Positions 44,090 through 53,663 are shown, numbered from the stretch's first letter. The stretch is 64,000 bases of DNA from Schaalia canis (GCF_003858455.1 NZ_RQZF01000010.1:1-64000), one strand, 5' to 3'. The notes: a model not told the origin generated them from the sequence alone. Made by a program: numbers and translations.

Positions 44090-45016
44090 ATGCTCCGATA
44101 CATCGGACGGCGGCTCCTGCAGACCATCCCGGTCTTCTTTGGGGCAACCTTCCTGATTTTCGCCTTGGTGTACTTAATGCCCGGTGACCCCGTGGCAGCA
44201 CTGGGCGGTGACCGTGGCCTTGACCCGGCAGTTCAGGAACGTATTCGCGCCGAATTTAATCTTGATAAGCCCCTGTACATGCAGTACCTGCTGTACCTCA
44301 AGGGCGTCCTCACCCTTAACTTCGGTAAGACCTTCTCTGGTCGCGAAGTTATCGACGTGATGGCTCAGGCCTTCCCCGTCACTATCAAGCTCGCCGTGAT
44401 GGCCCTCATTTTCGAGGCTATCGGCGGTATCGTCCTCGGTGTTATTGCGGGTATGCGACGCGGCGGCAAGTTTGACGCCACCGTCCTGGTGATGTCCCTC
44501 ATCATCATCTCCGTTCCCTCCTTCGTTACCGGCTTCGTCCTTCAGTACGTTCTGGGTGTCAAGCTCGCCCTCTTCCCGGTCACTGTTGGCGGCAATACAA
44601 GCGTCTACGCGCTGATCATGCCAGCCTTCGTACTCGGCTCACTTTCCCTGGCATACGTGCTGCGTCTGACCCGTCAGTCTGTCTCTGAAACCAAGAGCGC
44701 TGACTTCGTCCGCACCGCACGCGCTAAGGGTCTGACCAACCGTCAGGTGCGCAACCGTCACATCCTTCGCAACTCGATGATCCCGGTGGCAACCTTCCTG
44801 GGTGCCGACCTTGGCGCGCTCATGGGTGGCGCAATCATTACCGAAGGTATCTTCAACATCCCCGGTGTTGGCGGCACTTTGTGGCAGGGCATCACCAAGG
44901 GTGAGCCCGCAACCGTCGTCTCCATCACCACCGTTCTGGTGATCGTGTACATCATTGCGAACCTCATCGTTGACCTTCTGTACGCCGTACTTGACCCGAG
45001 GATCCGCTATGAGTGA
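44090..45016 (+). CDS. oppB: Oligopeptide ABC transporter permease
   Basis: 308 residues of the OppB/DppB family. First membrane segment within YIGRRLLQTIPVFFGATFLIF, extracellular loop with MPGDPVAALGG, and EAA-type coupling loop FVRTARAKGLTNRQVRNRHILRN. About six membrane segments. It ends by overlapping the next permease by 8 bases. AAGGAAC just upstream is the ribosome site. Confidence 0.94.
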   Translation: MLRYIGRRLLQTIPVFFGATFLIFALVYLMPGDPVAALGGDRGLDPAVQERIRAEFNLDKPLYMQYLLYLKGVLTLNFGKTFSGREVIDVMAQAFPVTIKLAVMALIFEAIGGIVLGVIAGMRRGGKFDATVLVMSLIIISVPSFVTGFVLQYVLGVKLALFPVTVGGNTSVYALIMPAFVLGSLSLAYVLRLTRQSVSETKSADFVRTARAKGLTNRQVRNRHILRNSMIPVATFLGADLGALMGGAIITEGIFNIPGVGGTLWQGITKGEPATVVSITTVLVIVYIIANLIVDLLYAVLDPRIRYE

Positions 45017-45977
45017 TTTCATCCCTTCAGCAAATATCACCCGCACTCGCGCGGGTCAGGCACACTATGTTTCCGATGTTGATGAAACAGGTCTGGGCGC
45101 AGTAGACGCCGTCAAGGATGAATCCGCCCCCTCATCAATGTGGGGCGAAGCCTGGAAGCAACTCCGTCGCCGCCCCATGTTCTGGGTCTCGGCCACAATC
45201 ATCGTGTTGGTCGTCCTCATTGCTGCCTTCCCGCAGCTCTTCGCCAGCCAGGATCCCCGTGTCTGCGACCTCTCTCTCAAGCACGCAGGTCCCACTGAAG
45301 GCCACATCCTCGGATTTGATCGTCAGGGCTGTGACATCTACTCGCGCATTATCTACGGCGCACGCGCTTCCGTCCTCGTTGGTGTTGTCACCACGATCGC
45401 TGTGACGTTCATTGGGTCACTGCTGGGTGCCCTCGCAGGTTTCTTGGGCGGCTGGCTTGACGCTATTCTTTCGCGTCTGATCGATATCTTCTTCGCCATC
45501 CCCTTCCTGCTCGCAGCCATCGTGTTCATGCAGCTCACCGCTGAACGTTCCGTCTGGACCGTTATTCTGGTGCTCACCGTTTTCGGTTGGACTTCGATTG
45601 CGCGTATTGCGCGCGGCACCGTCATGTCGGTCAAGAACGAAGAATTCGTCACCGCAGCCCGCGCTACCGGCGCATCCCGCTGGCGTATTCTCATGTCCCA
45701 CATCGTCCCCAACTCGATGGCGCCGATCATCGTGTACGCAACCGTTGCCCTCGGTGGCTTCATCGTTGCCGAAGCATCCTTGTCCTTCCTGGGTATCGGT
45801 CTGCCCTCGCACATCGTGTCCTGGGGTAATGACATTTCTGCTGCGAAAGCCTCGCTCCGCACCGACCCGCAGGTTCTCTTCTACCCTGCAATCGCACTGG
45901 GCACGACGGTTCTATCCTTCATCATGATGGGCGACGTTGTGCGTGAGGCTCTTGATCCGAAGGCGCGTAAGAAGTGA
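45009..45977 (+). CDS. oppC: Oligopeptide ABC transporter permease
   Basis: 322 residues from the ATG at 45009; the longer frame lies inside oppB. OppC/DppC family: a ~60-residue cytoplasmic N-terminus, six membrane segments, and coupling loop FVTAARATGASRWRILMSHIVPN. It pairs with OppB. The next gene begins inside its stop (GTGA). Confidence 0.94.
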   Translation: MSDFIPSANITRTRAGQAHYVSDVDETGLGAVDAVKDESAPSSMWGEAWKQLRRRPMFWVSATIIVLVVLIAAFPQLFASQDPRVCDLSLKHAGPTEGHILGFDRQGCDIYSRIIYGARASVLVGVVTTIAVTFIGSLLGALAGFLGGWLDAILSRLIDIFFAIPFLLAAIVFMQLTAERSVWTVILVLTVFGWTSIARIARGTVMSVKNEEFVTAARATGASRWRILMSHIVPNSMAPIIVYATVALGGFIVAEASLSFLGIGLPSHIVSWGNDISAAKASLRTDPQVLFYPAIALGTTVLSFIMMGDVVREALDPKARKK

Positions 45978-47731
45978 GCGAAGAAATGAACACTGAAGTA
46001 CACGCAGACGACCAGAACCCCCTGCTGCGCATTACCGACCTGGAAGTCACCTTCACGACCTCCACCGGTACCGTTCCCGCTGTTCGTGGAGCCAACCTGA
46101 CCATCTACCCCGGTCAAACTGTTGCCATCGTGGGTGAGTCAGGATCCGGTAAGTCCACCACCGCAGCCGCCGTTATCGGACTCCTGCCCGGTACCGGTAA
46201 GGTCACTGGCGGCACCATTGAGTTTGATGGCCGTGACATTACCAACCTCAGTGACGATGAATGGGTTGCGCTTCGCGGCTCCGGCATTGGTCTGGTTCCT
46301 CAGGACCCCATGACCAACCTCAACCCCGTGTTGCGTATCGGGCGTCAGGTGCAAGAAGCACTTGAAGCCAATAAAGCTCACGTTATTGAGGCTGCTGCTC
46401 AGCGCCCCGGTAAGTCAAACGCCATTCAGGGCGACAAGATCGACATGCCCGCGCGTGTCAACGAACTCCTTGAAGAAGCGGGCCTGCCCGAGGCCGGTCG
46501 CCGCGCGAAGCAGTACCCCCACGAGTTCTCTGGCGGTATGCGTCAGCGTTCCTTGATCGCGATGGGTATGGCTGCTCGTCCGAAGCTCCTGATCGCTGAC
46601 GAGCCGACCTCGGCCCTTGACGTGACCGTTCAGCGTCGCATCCTCGATCACCTGGCTCAGCTCACCCAGGACCTCGGCACAGCAGTCTTGTTCATCACCC
46701 ACGACCTGGGCCTTGCTGCTGAACGCGCTGAACAGCTTGTCGTCATGCACCGTGGTCGCATCGTGGAGTCCGGCCCGGCACTGGAAATCCTCCAGCGCCC
46801 GCAGCACCCCTACACCAAGCGTCTGGTGTCGGCAGCGCCCTCGTTGGCTTCAGCTCGTATCGAGTCCGCCCACGCGCGCGGTATTGAGGTGACCGAGGAA
46901 GAACTCACGGGCTCGGGTGCAGGTGCGACCTCCACAGAGGAGATCATCCGCGTCGAAAACCTCACCAAGATCTTCGATATTCGCGGTCAAAAGGGTGAGG
47001 CAGCCAAACTGAAGGCTGTTGACGACGTCTCCTTCACCCTGCGTAAGGGGACGACCCTGGCAGTGGTGGGTGAGTCCGGCTCGGGTAAGTCGACCGTCGC
47101 AAACATGATCCTTAACCTGCTTGATCCGACTTCAGGCAAGGTGTACTTCAAGGGCCGCGACTGCTCGACGCTCAACGATCGTGAACTTTTCGAGCTGCGC
47201 CGTCACTTGCAGGTCGTGTTCCAGAACCCCTATGGGTCGCTTGATCCGATGTACTCCATCTTCCGTGTCATCGAAGAACCCCTGCGCGTTCACGGTATTG
47301 GCACGAAGAAGGAACGCGTTGCTCGCGTATCGGAGCTGCTTGACCTGGTGGCACTGCCGCGTTCGGTGATGCGCCGTTACCCCAATGAGCTTTCCGGTGG
47401 TCAGCGTCAGCGTGTTGCTGTGGCCCGCGCTCTTGCCCTCAACCCCGAGGTTGTTGTGCTGGACGAGGCCGTGTCCGCGCTGGATGTGCTCGTGCAGAAT
47501 CAGATTCTGTACTTGCTCAATGACCTGCAGGCTCAGCTTGGTCTGTCCTACCTGTTCATCACCCACGACCTGGCCGTTGTCCGTCAGATCGCTGATGACG
47601 TGGTTGTGATGGAGCATGGCAAGCTTGTTGAGCAGGGCACCTCTGATGAGCTCTTCGCAAACCCTGTTCAGGATTACACGCGAGAGCTGATCGAGGCAGT
47701 TCCTGGCCGATCTATTCAGCTCAATCTCTGA
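45974..47731 (+). CDS. oppDF: Oligopeptide ABC transporter double ATPase (OppD-OppF fusion)
   Basis: 585 residues, two complete ATPase domains in one chain. First: Walker A GESGSGKST, signature FSGGMRQRSLIA, Walker B LLIADEPTSALD. Second: GESGSGKST, LSGGQRQRVAVA, then VVVLDEAVSALD with Ala in place of the usual Pro-Thr. The fused D-F layout is frequent in actinobacteria. The start is GTG 45974 (or ATG 45986, neither with a strong ribosome site). It powers peptide import by OppBC. The operon ends at the strong hairpin that follows. Confidence 0.93.
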   Translation: MSEEMNTEVHADDQNPLLRITDLEVTFTTSTGTVPAVRGANLTIYPGQTVAIVGESGSGKSTTAAAVIGLLPGTGKVTGGTIEFDGRDITNLSDDEWVALRGSGIGLVPQDPMTNLNPVLRIGRQVQEALEANKAHVIEAAAQRPGKSNAIQGDKIDMPARVNELLEEAGLPEAGRRAKQYPHEFSGGMRQRSLIAMGMAARPKLLIADEPTSALDVTVQRRILDHLAQLTQDLGTAVLFITHDLGLAAERAEQLVVMHRGRIVESGPALEILQRPQHPYTKRLVSAAPSLASARIESAHARGIEVTEEELTGSGAGATSTEEIIRVENLTKIFDIRGQKGEAAKLKAVDDVSFTLRKGTTLAVVGESGSGKSTVANMILNLLDPTSGKVYFKGRDCSTLNDRELFELRRHLQVVFQNPYGSLDPMYSIFRVIEEPLRVHGIGTKKERVARVSELLDLVALPRSVMRRYPNELSGGQRQRVAVARALALNPEVVVLDEAVSALDVLVQNQILYLLNDLQAQLGLSYLFITHDLAVVRQIADDVVVMEHGKLVEQGTSDELFANPVQDYTRELIEAVPGRSIQLNL

Positions 47732-47796
47732 CTGAACGCTTGCTCCCAAAGCGCATGGCATGCGGGAGCGAGGGGCTACTTGAGAAACATGTGAAG

Positions 47797-47836
47797 AGGG
47801 GCCGCACGCTGAGGCGTGCGGCCCCTCCACACATTT
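47797..47836. terminator. Bidirectional rho-independent terminator
   Basis: AGGGGCCGCACGC-tgag-GCGTGCGGCCCCT (47797-47826) followed by a T5 run. It lies between the converging oppDF and lacI-type genes and can serve both. Confidence 0.9.
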
Positions 47837-47895
47837 TTGCCGCTGTGCCCTCGATCCACCCCTGTGGGGTTTTGGTGGCGTATCGGGCGTTCGGT

Positions 47896-48951
47896 CTAAT
47901 TCGGAAGAGCCGTAATAGGAAGGGCGCCTGGCTGGCTGGGCGGGTACAGGCGCGTCGTCGACTCACGGACGATAAGTTCCCCCTTGAAAGTCGTGCGCGT
48001 GTAGGTGTTAGTTTGCTTCTTGAGAAGGATTTGGACAGCCGTTCGCGCAATCTGCATGAGCGGTTGACGAATGGTGGTCAGACTAGGCGTTGAGAGGGCG
48101 GCAAACTGAATATCATCAAAGCCAGTGACCAAGAGGTCGTCGGGTACGCGGATGCCACGCTTGCGTAACTCAGCAATGACCCCCAGGGCCAAAAGATCAT
48201 TGAGGCACACGATGGCGTCAGGTAGTGGCCCTTGGGAGCGCAGCGCACGTGCGGCCTCAATGCCCCCTTCAATGGACTGGCATCCTTCGAAAATGCGGTT
48301 TTCTTGGAGGTCCATGCCGAGTTTGCTTGCTGCATGTAAAGCCTCGTGAACGCGGGCAATGGAGGACAGGTTGGCGCCGGTATTCGTGACCAGTGCGAGG
48401 GTCTTGACCCCTTGGGTATGGAGGTGATCCATAATCATCGTGATGCTCGCGCGATCATCTACCCCAATACTAGGGATGCCAATATTTGGGCAGGGGCGAT
48501 CGAGTTGAACAATCGGCAGAGATAAAGAAGCGTGCTCAATCGCAGGAGCACTGGAAATCTCATGACAGGGCACGATGATGAGGCCGTCAACAGAGCCCGA
48601 GGAGAAAGCACGGATGTGTTGATCTTCCACGGTGTGTGAGTCGCGCGAGTTGGAAAGATGGAGGGCCATTTGCTCATCAGCAAGACAGCTTTCCACGTGC
48701 GCGACGAGTTCCATAAAGAATGGATTCATGATCGAGGGGACAACCATTCCGATGGATGCCGTCGATGACATTCGCAGAGAACGAGCGATGGGATTCGCGC
48801 GATAACCCATGCGCTGCGCAACAAGGCGTACACGTTCTCGTGTTTCAGGGCTGATCAAATGGGAATCAAATCCAAGTGCGCGTGACGCTGTTGAAGCAGA
48901 AACACCTGCTTCTTCGGCGACATCGGCCAAACGCACGCGCTTGCGAGTCAT
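47896..48951 (-). CDS. LacI-family transcriptional regulator
   Basis: 351 residues from ATG 48949-48951; the in-frame extension upstream lacks homology. N-terminal LacI helix-turn-helix and hinge: RLADVAEEAGVSASTASRALG, ANPIARSLRMSST. Effector domain is a type 1 periplasmic-binding fold (SIGMVVPSIMNPFFMELVAHV; DAIVCLNDLLALGVIAELRKRGIRVPDDL; TTIRQPLMQIARTAV). It converges on the opp operon. Its own target is unknown: no sugar genes are adjacent, although sugar and purine genes lie in the window. Confidence 0.92.
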   Translation of the reverse strand: MTRKRVRLADVAEEAGVSASTASRALGFDSHLISPETRERVRLVAQRMGYRANPIARSLRMSSTASIGMVVPSIMNPFFMELVAHVESCLADEQMALHLSNSRDSHTVEDQHIRAFSSGSVDGLIIVPCHEISSAPAIEHASLSLPIVQLDRPCPNIGIPSIGVDDRASITMIMDHLHTQGVKTLALVTNTGANLSSIARVHEALHAASKLGMDLQENRIFEGCQSIEGGIEAARALRSQGPLPDAIVCLNDLLALGVIAELRKRGIRVPDDLLVTGFDDIQFAALSTPSLTTIRQPLMQIARTAVQILLKKQTNTYTRTTFKGELIVRESTTRLYPPSQPGALPITALPN

Positions 48952-49143
48952 CAATTTCTCCCGGATTGTCCAAAAGTGAAGGGGAGGTGAAAGTTGTGGC
49001 CGCTCTGAAATGTGTGGGCCGGTGAACAGCACTTTCCCTTAAGGGGAGAGTCTAATCATTTTCCTCTCGGGAATGATGGAAATCGAAGGAGTGTGACAAG
49101 ATCTTTATCAAAAGTAGGGGCGCGAAATTGTATAGCAATAAAA

Positions 49144-49180
49144 CTGTGCCCGCGAAAGAAAATATCTTTCGCGGGCACAG
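49144..49180 (-). terminator. Strong hairpin after the purine permease gene
   Basis: CTGTGCCCGCGAAAGA and TCTTTCGCGGGCACAG, exact 16-base arms with a 5-base loop, about 30 bases past the permease stop on the minus strand. The rest of 48952-49209 shows no gene. Confidence 0.8.
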
Positions 49181-49209
49181 GATGTGAAGGTTCGCAGGAA
49201 CGCTAAAAA

Positions 49210-51171
49210 CTAATCCAACTGGTCGAATTTACGAATCCAAGCAGTGCGAATCGGATTAGCATCAGCCACCAGCATATTGAAACGCTCGTCAGCAATATCC
49301 AGCACTTCACCCAGGGCCACCCGAGCCTCGCGCGCAGACGAAGAATCAACGCGTCGCCACGCCTGGTAGACAAGCTGCTCATGGCCGGTCAGATTCGTGA
49401 CACACATGACCAGGGGGCGTCCAAACTTCTGCCGGTAAGCCTGGCCCACAGCCTCCAGAGCTTCACGTTCCTCGGCTGACATATCACCGGCAGCAAGGGA
49501 AGCAATGTCAAGGTTGGCTTGCGGATCCTCACTGCCATGCGTCACGAGCTCAACAATATCCACGTAATTGCCAATCAGGCTCTCTTGCAGGCTGGGGGAT
49601 GCAGCAAGGACTGCCTCGTGGAAGGCTTGACGCAGATCCGTAGTGGAGGCAAAGGGGCGGTGCAGCCAGGCGTTTTCCACCGGCCAGGTATCTCCGGCAA
49701 ACATGCCACCGAAGGTCGTGACAAAATCCTCGCGGGACATGGCGTTGATCTGCTCAAGATCAACAGGCTTACCGTCCAAGACGGCCACATCCTCGCCCTT
49801 TTGGCGGCCAATGTGGAAAAAGACGATATTCAGGATGATGGCAATGGTGGCACCCATAGTCACACCCGAACCAAAGAACACCTGTGCCCAGGAAGGAACC
49901 ATTGAACCCAGTTCGGGGCGCAGAGTCACCAAGAGGGCCAAGCCAATAGAGGTTGACACAATGGCGGCGTTGCGATTGTCGTGAAGATCGACCTTGCTCA
50001 GCGTTTGAATACCGACAACAGCAACAGAAGCAAACATTGCCAATGAAGCACCACCAAGCACGGGGCCGGGGATTGATGCGACAATAGCACCAGCCTTGGG
50101 TAGGAGGCCCAGGACAATCATGATGGCGCCCGCCATCGTGATGACCCACCGTGATTTCACGCCAGAGAGGCGCACGAGGCCAACGTTCTGGGCGAAGCAG
50201 GTGTAGGGGAAGGAGTTAAGCACGCCGCCAAGAGCAGTGGAGAGACCATCGGCACGCAGAGCGTTGGCGATGTGCTGAGGTGTAATGCGGCGGCCCACGA
50301 TCTCTCCTGTTGCAAAGACATCGCCGGTTGTTTCCACAGCAGTAATCGCCATGACAATGACCATCGACAAAATTGCGGTGGCAGAAAAAGCCGGCCAACC
50401 AAAGAAGAATGGCGTGGTCAGGCCGAAAGCTGCGGCCTCGCCCACGCCAGCGAAGGAAGCATCACCGAGCATCCAGGCAACGAAGGTGCCGATAATCAGA
50501 CCCACCAGAACGGAGATCGTTGCCATGAAGCCCTTAAAGATGCGTTGTATGAGCACAATAAGAGCCAGTGTGCCCAAGGCGTAAGTCAGACCCTTAAGGG
50601 TGCCAGCGGCGGCGGCCTCGGCATTCGCAGCGTCACTGCCCCAACGGACGATATCCATGGCAGAGACGGCCAGCAGAGTGGTTCCCATGATGGTCAGCAG
50701 AGTGCCGGTGACAACGGGAGGGAAGAAACGCAGAAGCTTGGCGAAGTAGGGGGCCGCAAAGAAGGTCAACAGCCCGGCGACAATGATCGCACCATACATG
50801 GTGGCAAGACCTTCAACACCTCCACCCGCAGAAAGGCCAATGGCGATCAGTGGAGAGACAGCGGTGAAGGTCACGCCTTGGAGCAGTGGTAGGCGCACGC
50901 CGATCTTCGAACCCAGGCCAGCCGATTGGATGATAGAGGCGATACCGCAAGTGAAGAGGTCAGCGTTAATAAGGTGGATCGTGGTTTCAGCATCAAGACC
51001 AAGGCCAGAGGCAATGACAAGAGGAACAACGACGGCGCCCGCGTAGAACGCAAGGACGTGTTGGATGCCAAGGACGGTGAGCTTGGCAACGGGAGGAACG
51101 GCGTCAACAGGGTCTTGAACCGTGGGGGAGGAGGGGGTGGGGTGAGTGCTTTGGCCGGTAGCGAAAGCCAT
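49210..51171 (-). CDS. NCS2 xanthine/urate permease fused to OHCU-decarboxylase-like domain
   Basis: 653 residues from ATG 51169-51171, with GGAGAG four bases upstream. Residues ~30-455 are a nucleobase:cation symporter-2 permease with about fourteen hydrophobic segments: GIQHVLAFYAGAVVVPL, VETTGDVFATGE and SFPYTCFAQNVGLVRLSGVKSRWV. Residues ~470-653 resemble 2-oxo-4-hydroxy-4-carboxy-5-ureidoimidazoline decarboxylase: LEQINAMSREDFVTTFGGMF, then QAYRQKFGRPLVMCV. The catalytic HPDL segment of that enzyme reads YVDI here (Tyr near residue 536), so decarboxylase activity is doubtful. No other urate-degradation gene is nearby. The domain may sense or bind a purine breakdown product (inference). 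Confidence 0.88.
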   Translation of the reverse strand: MAFATGQSTHPTPSSPTVQDPVDAVPPVAKLTVLGIQHVLAFYAGAVVVPLVIASGLGLDAETTIHLINADLFTCGIASIIQSAGLGSKIGVRLPLLQGVTFTAVSPLIAIGLSAGGGVEGLATMYGAIIVAGLLTFFAAPYFAKLLRFFPPVVTGTLLTIMGTTLLAVSAMDIVRWGSDAANAEAAAAGTLKGLTYALGTLALIVLIQRIFKGFMATISVLVGLIIGTFVAWMLGDASFAGVGEAAAFGLTTPFFFGWPAFSATAILSMVIVMAITAVETTGDVFATGEIVGRRITPQHIANALRADGLSTALGGVLNSFPYTCFAQNVGLVRLSGVKSRWVITMAGAIMIVLGLLPKAGAIVASIPGPVLGGASLAMFASVAVVGIQTLSKVDLHDNRNAAIVSTSIGLALLVTLRPELGSMVPSWAQVFFGSGVTMGATIAIILNIVFFHIGRQKGEDVAVLDGKPVDLEQINAMSREDFVTTFGGMFAGDTWPVENAWLHRPFASTTDLRQAFHEAVLAASPSLQESLIGNYVDIVELVTHGSEDPQANLDIASLAAGDMSAEEREALEAVGQAYRQKFGRPLVMCVTNLTGHEQLVYQAWRRVDSSSAREARVALGEVLDIADERFNMLVADANPIRTAWIRKFDQLD

Positions 51172-51634
51172 ACGTCTCTCCAAAGTGAAAGAAGGGATGG
51201 ATGCCCCTCTATCTTCCTCTTTTGGGGTGGCGAGGAATAGTCCTGCCCACCCTGTAAAACGCCGCTGTTCGCCAGATGGTATGTCACAGTTTGGTTACGT
51301 TTCCCCAAAGAACAAAATGTGGGCCATCTCCTACATATGATGAAAAGCGAGCCGCATTACTGCAACGGACCGTTCGTTATCAATGGAGCTGACGGGCACA
51401 GTCCGGCCCGGCCCTGTACGCACCATACAGGGCCGGGGCTCCCCCAAACATGAGGCCACAACGCAGGGAGCGCCTCGCCTCGTTTGTCATCCCCGCTGTT
51501 TCCAGCCAATTTCGGCCGCTCCACAGGGTGAAGAACGCTCCCCGTGCGATACTGTCACAAGGTACTTTCGCGCGCAGTCACCGCTGACTTACGCGGCAAA
51601 CCCAGACGAGACGCCCCGACGATAGGGAACCACC
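51172..51634. other. Divergent intergenic region with inverted repeat
   Basis: Between the purine permease (leftward) and the aldo/keto reductase (rightward). Contains CCCGGCCCTGTA (51407-51418) and TACAGGGCCGGG (51426-51437), exact 12-base arms with a 7-base loop, near the middle. No gene seen. I looked for a purine-riboswitch signature and did not find one. AGGGA (51624-51628) is the reductase ribosome site. Confidence 0.55.
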
Positions 51635-52702
51635 ATGGATCATGCACACAACCTCGGCACCCCCGTTGCTCCACAGCAAATCGACCACCCGTGGCTAGCC
51701 GCTCCCGAACGCTACGAGGCCGCAGGCGCCCACTACCGGCGCTGTGGGCGCTCTGGCCTTGACCTGCCAGTCCTCAGCCTGGGCCTGTGGCAGCACTTCG
51801 GCGGCGATACCCCCATGAACCGTCAACGCGACATCCTGCGCACCGCCTTCGATCTAGGGATCACGCAATTCGACCTCGCCAACAACTACGGCGTGCCCTA
51901 CGGCTCAGCAGAAACAAATTTCGGCGTGCACTTCGCCCACGACTTCCGCCCCTACCGTGACGAACTCGTCATCACCACCAAAGCAGGCTACGACATGTGG
52001 CCGGGCCCCTACGGGCAAGGCGGCGGCGGACGCAAATATGTCCTCAACTCCCTTGACCAGTCGCTCACCCGCATGGGCCTCGACTATGTCGACATCTTCT
52101 ATAGCCACCGTTTCGACCCCACCACGCCAGTAGAAGAAACCATCCTGGCCCTTGATCAGGCCGTGCGATCAGGTAAGGCCCTCTATGCGGGAATTTCCTC
52201 CTATGACGTTGAACAAACCCGCGAGGCTGTGCGTATCGCCCGAGAGATCCGCCTGCCCCTGGTTGTCCATCAGCCGATCTACAACATGCTCAACCGCGGC
52301 ATTGAAAACGGGCTGACGGATGTGTGCGAGGAACTTGGCCTTGGCCTTGCGGTGTTCTCGCCACTGGCCCAAGGGCTTCTGACCAACAAGTACCTTGGTG
52401 AGGAACGTATTCCTGAAGGATCGCGTATGCGACAGCAGCGTTTCCTCACTCCCGATGTGCTCACTGATGATCGCCTCGCCCACTTGCGGGCGCTGGCTGC
52501 TCTTGCCGCCGAACGAGGCCAGTCTCTCGCGCAAATGGCCCTGGCGTGGCTCCTGCGGGATCCACGTATCACGACCGTCCTGGTGGGAGCATCCTCTGTG
52601 GCACAAATTCGTGACTCGGTCGGGGCAATCGGAACCTGGAACTTCAGCGACGAGGAACTTGCCATTATTGACGAACACACGAAGGCAGCAAGCCTCGTGT
52701 AG
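51635..52702 (+). CDS. Aldo/keto reductase, YghZ (L-glyceraldehyde 3-phosphate reductase) type
   Basis: 355 residues, very similar in pattern to E. coli YghZ/Gpr: YRRCGRSGLDLPVLSLGLW, FDLGITQFDLANNYGVPYGSAE, LVITTKAGYDMWPGPYG, SRMG-type helix LTRMGLDYVDIFYSHR and LLVGASSVAQI-like end. Catalytic Asp, Tyr, Lys and His (DLANNY; TTKAG; YSHR) are present. NADPH-dependent, cytoplasmic; in E. coli the enzyme detoxifies L-glyceraldehyde 3-phosphate and methylglyoxal. It stands alone, divergent from the purine permease. Confidence 0.92.
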   Translation: MDHAHNLGTPVAPQQIDHPWLAAPERYEAAGAHYRRCGRSGLDLPVLSLGLWQHFGGDTPMNRQRDILRTAFDLGITQFDLANNYGVPYGSAETNFGVHFAHDFRPYRDELVITTKAGYDMWPGPYGQGGGGRKYVLNSLDQSLTRMGLDYVDIFYSHRFDPTTPVEETILALDQAVRSGKALYAGISSYDVEQTREAVRIAREIRLPLVVHQPIYNMLNRGIENGLTDVCEELGLGLAVFSPLAQGLLTNKYLGEERIPEGSRMRQQRFLTPDVLTDDRLAHLRALAALAAERGQSLAQMALAWLLRDPRITTVLVGASSVAQIRDSVGAIGTWNFSDEELAIIDEHTKAASLV

Positions 52703-52892
52703 GTGCCTTTGCCCCTCTCACCCGGGTGGGAGTCTTAGGGCTGCGTATCCGGGGTGTTTGAGAGGGTGTGCGGGTGAGCCTCGATTCGCGTCGAAATGGC
52801 GCCGACCGGCGCAAGTGTGACCCATCGCCCACTCAACGGATTTGTGTCTGAGGCTGAACGTGCTTTAGAGTATTTCTCAGCCAAACGGCACT

Positions 52893-52965
52893 GCGCTCGT
52901 AGCTCAATGGATAGAGCATCTGACTACGGATCAGAAGGTTGGGGGTTCGAGTCCCTTCGAGCGCG
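52893..52965 (+). tRNA. tRNA-Arg (ACG anticodon)
   Basis: GCGCTCGTAGCTCAATGGAT begins a standard cloverleaf. The anticodon loop CTACGGA gives ACG, and the T-loop is TTCGAGT. Acceptor arms GCGCTCG/CGAGCGC pair fully. CCA is not encoded (GCA follows). Confidence 0.95.
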
Positions 52966-53135
52966 CAGCGGCCCCCGTCGGTGTGATCCACTGGCGGGGG
53001 TTCAGCGTATCTGTTGCCATCTCTCGACGATACCCGCCCGTGCGGCGATCGTCGAATCATGCCAACGCTCCGCCCAGCAGGCGCAAGGAAGATCATGCGA
53101 ACAACGGCCGTTCGTCAATCTCAAAGGAGGCCCCG

Positions 53136-53513
53136 ATGGATCTATGGGCAAAGCTCTTAGGATTTGAACCTCCTGAAGTGACCGTCCTTGAGGGCGAATA
53201 CTGGATTGATGTGCCTGTCTCACCCAAGTTAGATCGCGCCCTGTCAAAGCGCGCAGCAAAAGAAGGGTGGGATCTGACTGATCCGGTGGATTTCCACGCC
53301 TTGCTTTTGGCCCGAAAGGCAAGCCTTTCTTCGGTCACTGAGGATGCCCTGGATGTTGACGTCTGTGGCGTGACGGCGCTTCACATCTGTGGTGCGGATG
53401 CCGCAGCAACTCTGGCGCGAATGCGGGCGGGAAAATCCGCTGTGGTGGCCAGCCGTGCGCGCGCACATCAAACAGATGCCGGAAGCTGGCAGGTGGAAGT
53501 CAGTATCCTCTGA
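53136..53513 (+). CDS. Small unknown cytoplasmic protein
   Basis: 125 residues from the ATG at 53136, five bases after a perfect AAAGGAGG (53123-53130). The longer frame starting at 52983 has no ribosome site and overlaps nothing useful. No signal peptide or membrane segment. Readable parts include AKLLGFEPPEVTVLEGEYWIDV and a paired Ala/Arg-rich C-terminus (GADAAATLARMRAGKSAVVAS). I recognise no domain. It is flanked by tRNA-Arg and a tandem-repeat array. Confidence 0.75.
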   Translation: MDLWAKLLGFEPPEVTVLEGEYWIDVPVSPKLDRALSKRAAKEGWDLTDPVDFHALLLARKASLSSVTEDALDVDVCGVTALHICGADAAATLARMRAGKSAVVASRARAHQTDAGSWQVEVSIL

Positions 53514-53547
53514 CTCTGTCAGGAGTCCCCTGAAAGGGGGGCTGATT

Positions 53548-53648
53548 TGTACGTCTTGGCGCTACATGTACGTGGTATGCCATGTACATAAGGCGCTAAG
53601 CCGTACACAAGGCACTGAACTGTACATAAGGCGCTGAGCCGCACACAA
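53548..53648. repeat. 19-bp tandem repeat array with an inverted copy
   Basis: Three direct units: GTACATAAGGCGCTAAGCC (53584-53602), GTACACAAGGCACTGAACT (53603-53621) and GTACATAAGGCGCTGAGCC (53622-53640), then a partial GCACACAA. An inverted, imperfect copy (GTCTTGGCGCTACATGTAC) lies at 53552-53570, so the array can fold on itself. It sits between converging genes. Confidence 0.85.
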
Positions 53649-53663
53649 CCTCACGCTCGGGGC

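Noticed and set aside
51172-51634. Purine riboswitch for the permease
   Set aside because: No conserved purine-aptamer loops were seen; only a GC-rich inverted repeat.
53584-53640. Possible CRISPR array
   Set aside because: The 19-base units are directly adjacent with no spacers, and no cas genes are nearby.
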